NCBI GenBank assembly: GCA_023399035.1
Contig: JAEWQX010000055.1
Span: 1 to 6,126, forward strand
Direction of reading: 5' to 3'
DNA length: 6,126 nucleotides
Source of the DNA: Bacillota bacterium
GTDB taxonomy: Bacteria > Bacillota > Clostridia > Clostridiales > Clostridiaceae
Shown here: positions 5,300 to 6,126 of the stretch, one piece after another
Position numbering within the stretch: the stretch's first letter is position 1
Layout of the letters: each line of letters begins with the position of its first letter
Translations under genes and position numbers: made by a program
The notes under the pieces: model-generated
The model's database searches: none
The model's input: only the letters and a program-made list of their open reading frames with translations
What the model was told of the DNA's origin: nothing

Positions 5300-6126
5300 A
5301 TGCCAAAAATGAACAAATTCAAAATCTTTATTTCTTTTTTATTAATCTGCTCACTCTTGTTTCCGTTAACTCCACATAAAATTTCTGCATCAATAAATGA
5401 ACCAAATAACAGTATTCAAAAATCTTCCAAACAAATTTATCTAGTTAGAGATAATGATACCTACGATATTCTGCCTTCAAAGTTCAGAAAGTCCAGTGAC
5501 CTTCAAACTATAGCAAATAATGATGAAATTAACTTAACAGGTCTTGAAAATTTGAATATTTCAGGAAGCCAGCAGTTTTCTAAAATGAATCTTCCTATTC
5601 TTTTAAAAGCTATTGATACAAAGCTTCCTATAATAGATTTTGATTTAAGACAGGAATCTCATGGATTTATAAATGGAATACCTGTCAGTTTTGAAAATGA
5701 ACACAACAATGCCAACAAAGGCTTAAGTAATTCAGAAGTGATGAAGAAAGAAAAAGAGCAGCTTGCTTCAATTAAAATTGGTGTTCCAATTACCTTTCAC
5801 AACACTCCTGATAAGACAATAACTCCAGAAGAAGTCTATGACGAGCAAAAACTTGTAACATCTAACAATATAAAATATGTTCGAATATTTTCTACTGATG
5901 AAGAACTACCATCGCCTGAAGCTATCGATTCATTTATAGCTGTTGTGAAAAGTATAAAAGAAGAAAGCTGGCTTCATTTTCACTGCAAAGAAGGCATTGG
6001 AAGAACTACTTCCTTTATGATTTTTTATGATATGATGAAAAATTATAATAACGCATCTGCCCAGGAAATTATCACAAGACAGATTGAGCTTCCTGATTTT
6101 GATGCTGATGATATCCGTCTTTTGAC
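5300..6126 (+). CDS. Exported protein-tyrosine-phosphatase-like inositol polyphosphatase (cysteine phytase), partial at the C-terminus
   Basis: A PTP-like phytase that should remove phosphates from myo-inositol phosphates through a cysteinyl-phosphate intermediate. Residues 1-30 are a Sec signal peptide: Lys-rich start, hydrophobic IFISFLLICSLLFPL, and a likely cut after Ile-Ser-Ala30. The family signature DFDLRQESHGFINGIPVSF is at about 113-131. The general acid is probably Asp200 in RIFSTDEELPSPE. The P-loop is HCKEGIGRTT, with nucleophile Cys229 and phosphate-binding Arg235, fitting HCX5R(S/T). The reading frame is open to the window end after 275 codons; relatives such as Selenomonas PhyA are near 346 residues, so about 70 are missing. 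GAGGTG (5286-5291) lies eight bases before the ATG. It is transcribed away from the Crp/Fnr gene. A lipobox is absent, because Cys17 is preceded by Ile. Activity on phytate versus phosphotyrosine cannot be told from sequence, but the DLRxExHG motif favours inositol phosphates. Confidence 0.88.
   Translation, partial: MPKMNKFKIFISFLLICSLLFPLTPHKISASINEPNNSIQKSSKQIYLVRDNDTYDILPSKFRKSSDLQTIANNDEINLTGLENLNISGSQQFSKMNLPILLKAIDTKLPIIDFDLRQESHGFINGIPVSFENEHNNANKGLSNSEVMKKEKEQLASIKIGVPITFHNTPDKTITPEEVYDEQKLVTSNNIKYVRIFSTDEELPSPEAIDSFIAVVKSIKEESWLHFHCKEGIGRTTSFMIFYDMMKNYNNASAQEIITRQIELPDFDADDIRLL

Noticed and set aside
5330..5352. Possible lipoprotein signal at Cys17 of the phytase-like protein
   Set aside because: The residue before the cysteine is Ile rather than Gly, Ala or Ser, and a normal signal peptidase I site (ISA) follows at residue 30.
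1..6126. CRISPR arrays, insertion sequences, tRNA or rRNA genes, toxin-antitoxin or phage-defence genes
   Set aside because: No regularly spaced repeats, transposase motifs, terminal inverted repeats or structured RNA genes were seen; the three intergenic regions (about 215-275 bp each) contain only promoter-type and terminator signals.

Overview
The window looks like chromosomal DNA of a low-GC anaerobic Firmicute, most likely Clostridium in the strict sense. It is strongly AT-rich, has strong AGGAGG-type ribosome binding sites, and carries a three-gene anaerobic sulfite reductase operon typical of clostridia. The species cannot be fixed from the sequence alone.

Layout. From the left edge to 1070 (minus strand) is the first half of a cytoplasmic molybdenum nitrate reductase. 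Positions 1071-1286 hold its promoter region, with a CRP-geometry palindrome and a -10 box, and a hairpin that probably ends the next operon. Positions 1287-4078 (minus strand) are asrA-asrB-asrC in that transcription order, packed almost without gaps. Positions 4079-4351 hold the asr leader and promoter region and a very good Rho-independent terminator for the gene upstream. Positions 4352-5041 (minus strand) encode a Crp/Fnr-family transcription factor. Positions 5042-5299 are a divergent promoter region. From 5300 to the right edge (plus strand) is an exported protein-tyrosine-phosphatase-like phytase, cut by the window end.

How it fits together. The minus-strand genes form an anaerobic respiration or electron-sink block. 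AsrB should take electrons from NAD(P)H through FAD and a 2Fe-2S centre, AsrA should relay them through 4Fe-4S clusters, and AsrC should reduce sulfite to sulfide on a siroheme-4Fe-4S centre. The nitrate reductase would produce nitrite. Siroheme sulfite reductases can often reduce nitrite too, so a shared role in nitrite removal is possible but unproven. The Crp/Fnr-type regulator lacks the cysteine cluster of an oxygen-sensing FNR. A TGTT-N8-AACA palindrome of the kind such proteins bind sits about 60 bp upstream of the predicted nitrate reductase transcription start, so regulator and target may lie in the same locus. The phytase-like gene is transcribed the other way and has no evident metabolic link.

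The gene families are all recognisable and I see no clearly new system. The parts worth checking are the regulator-site pairing, the sulfite/nitrate gene adjacency and the structured asr leader.
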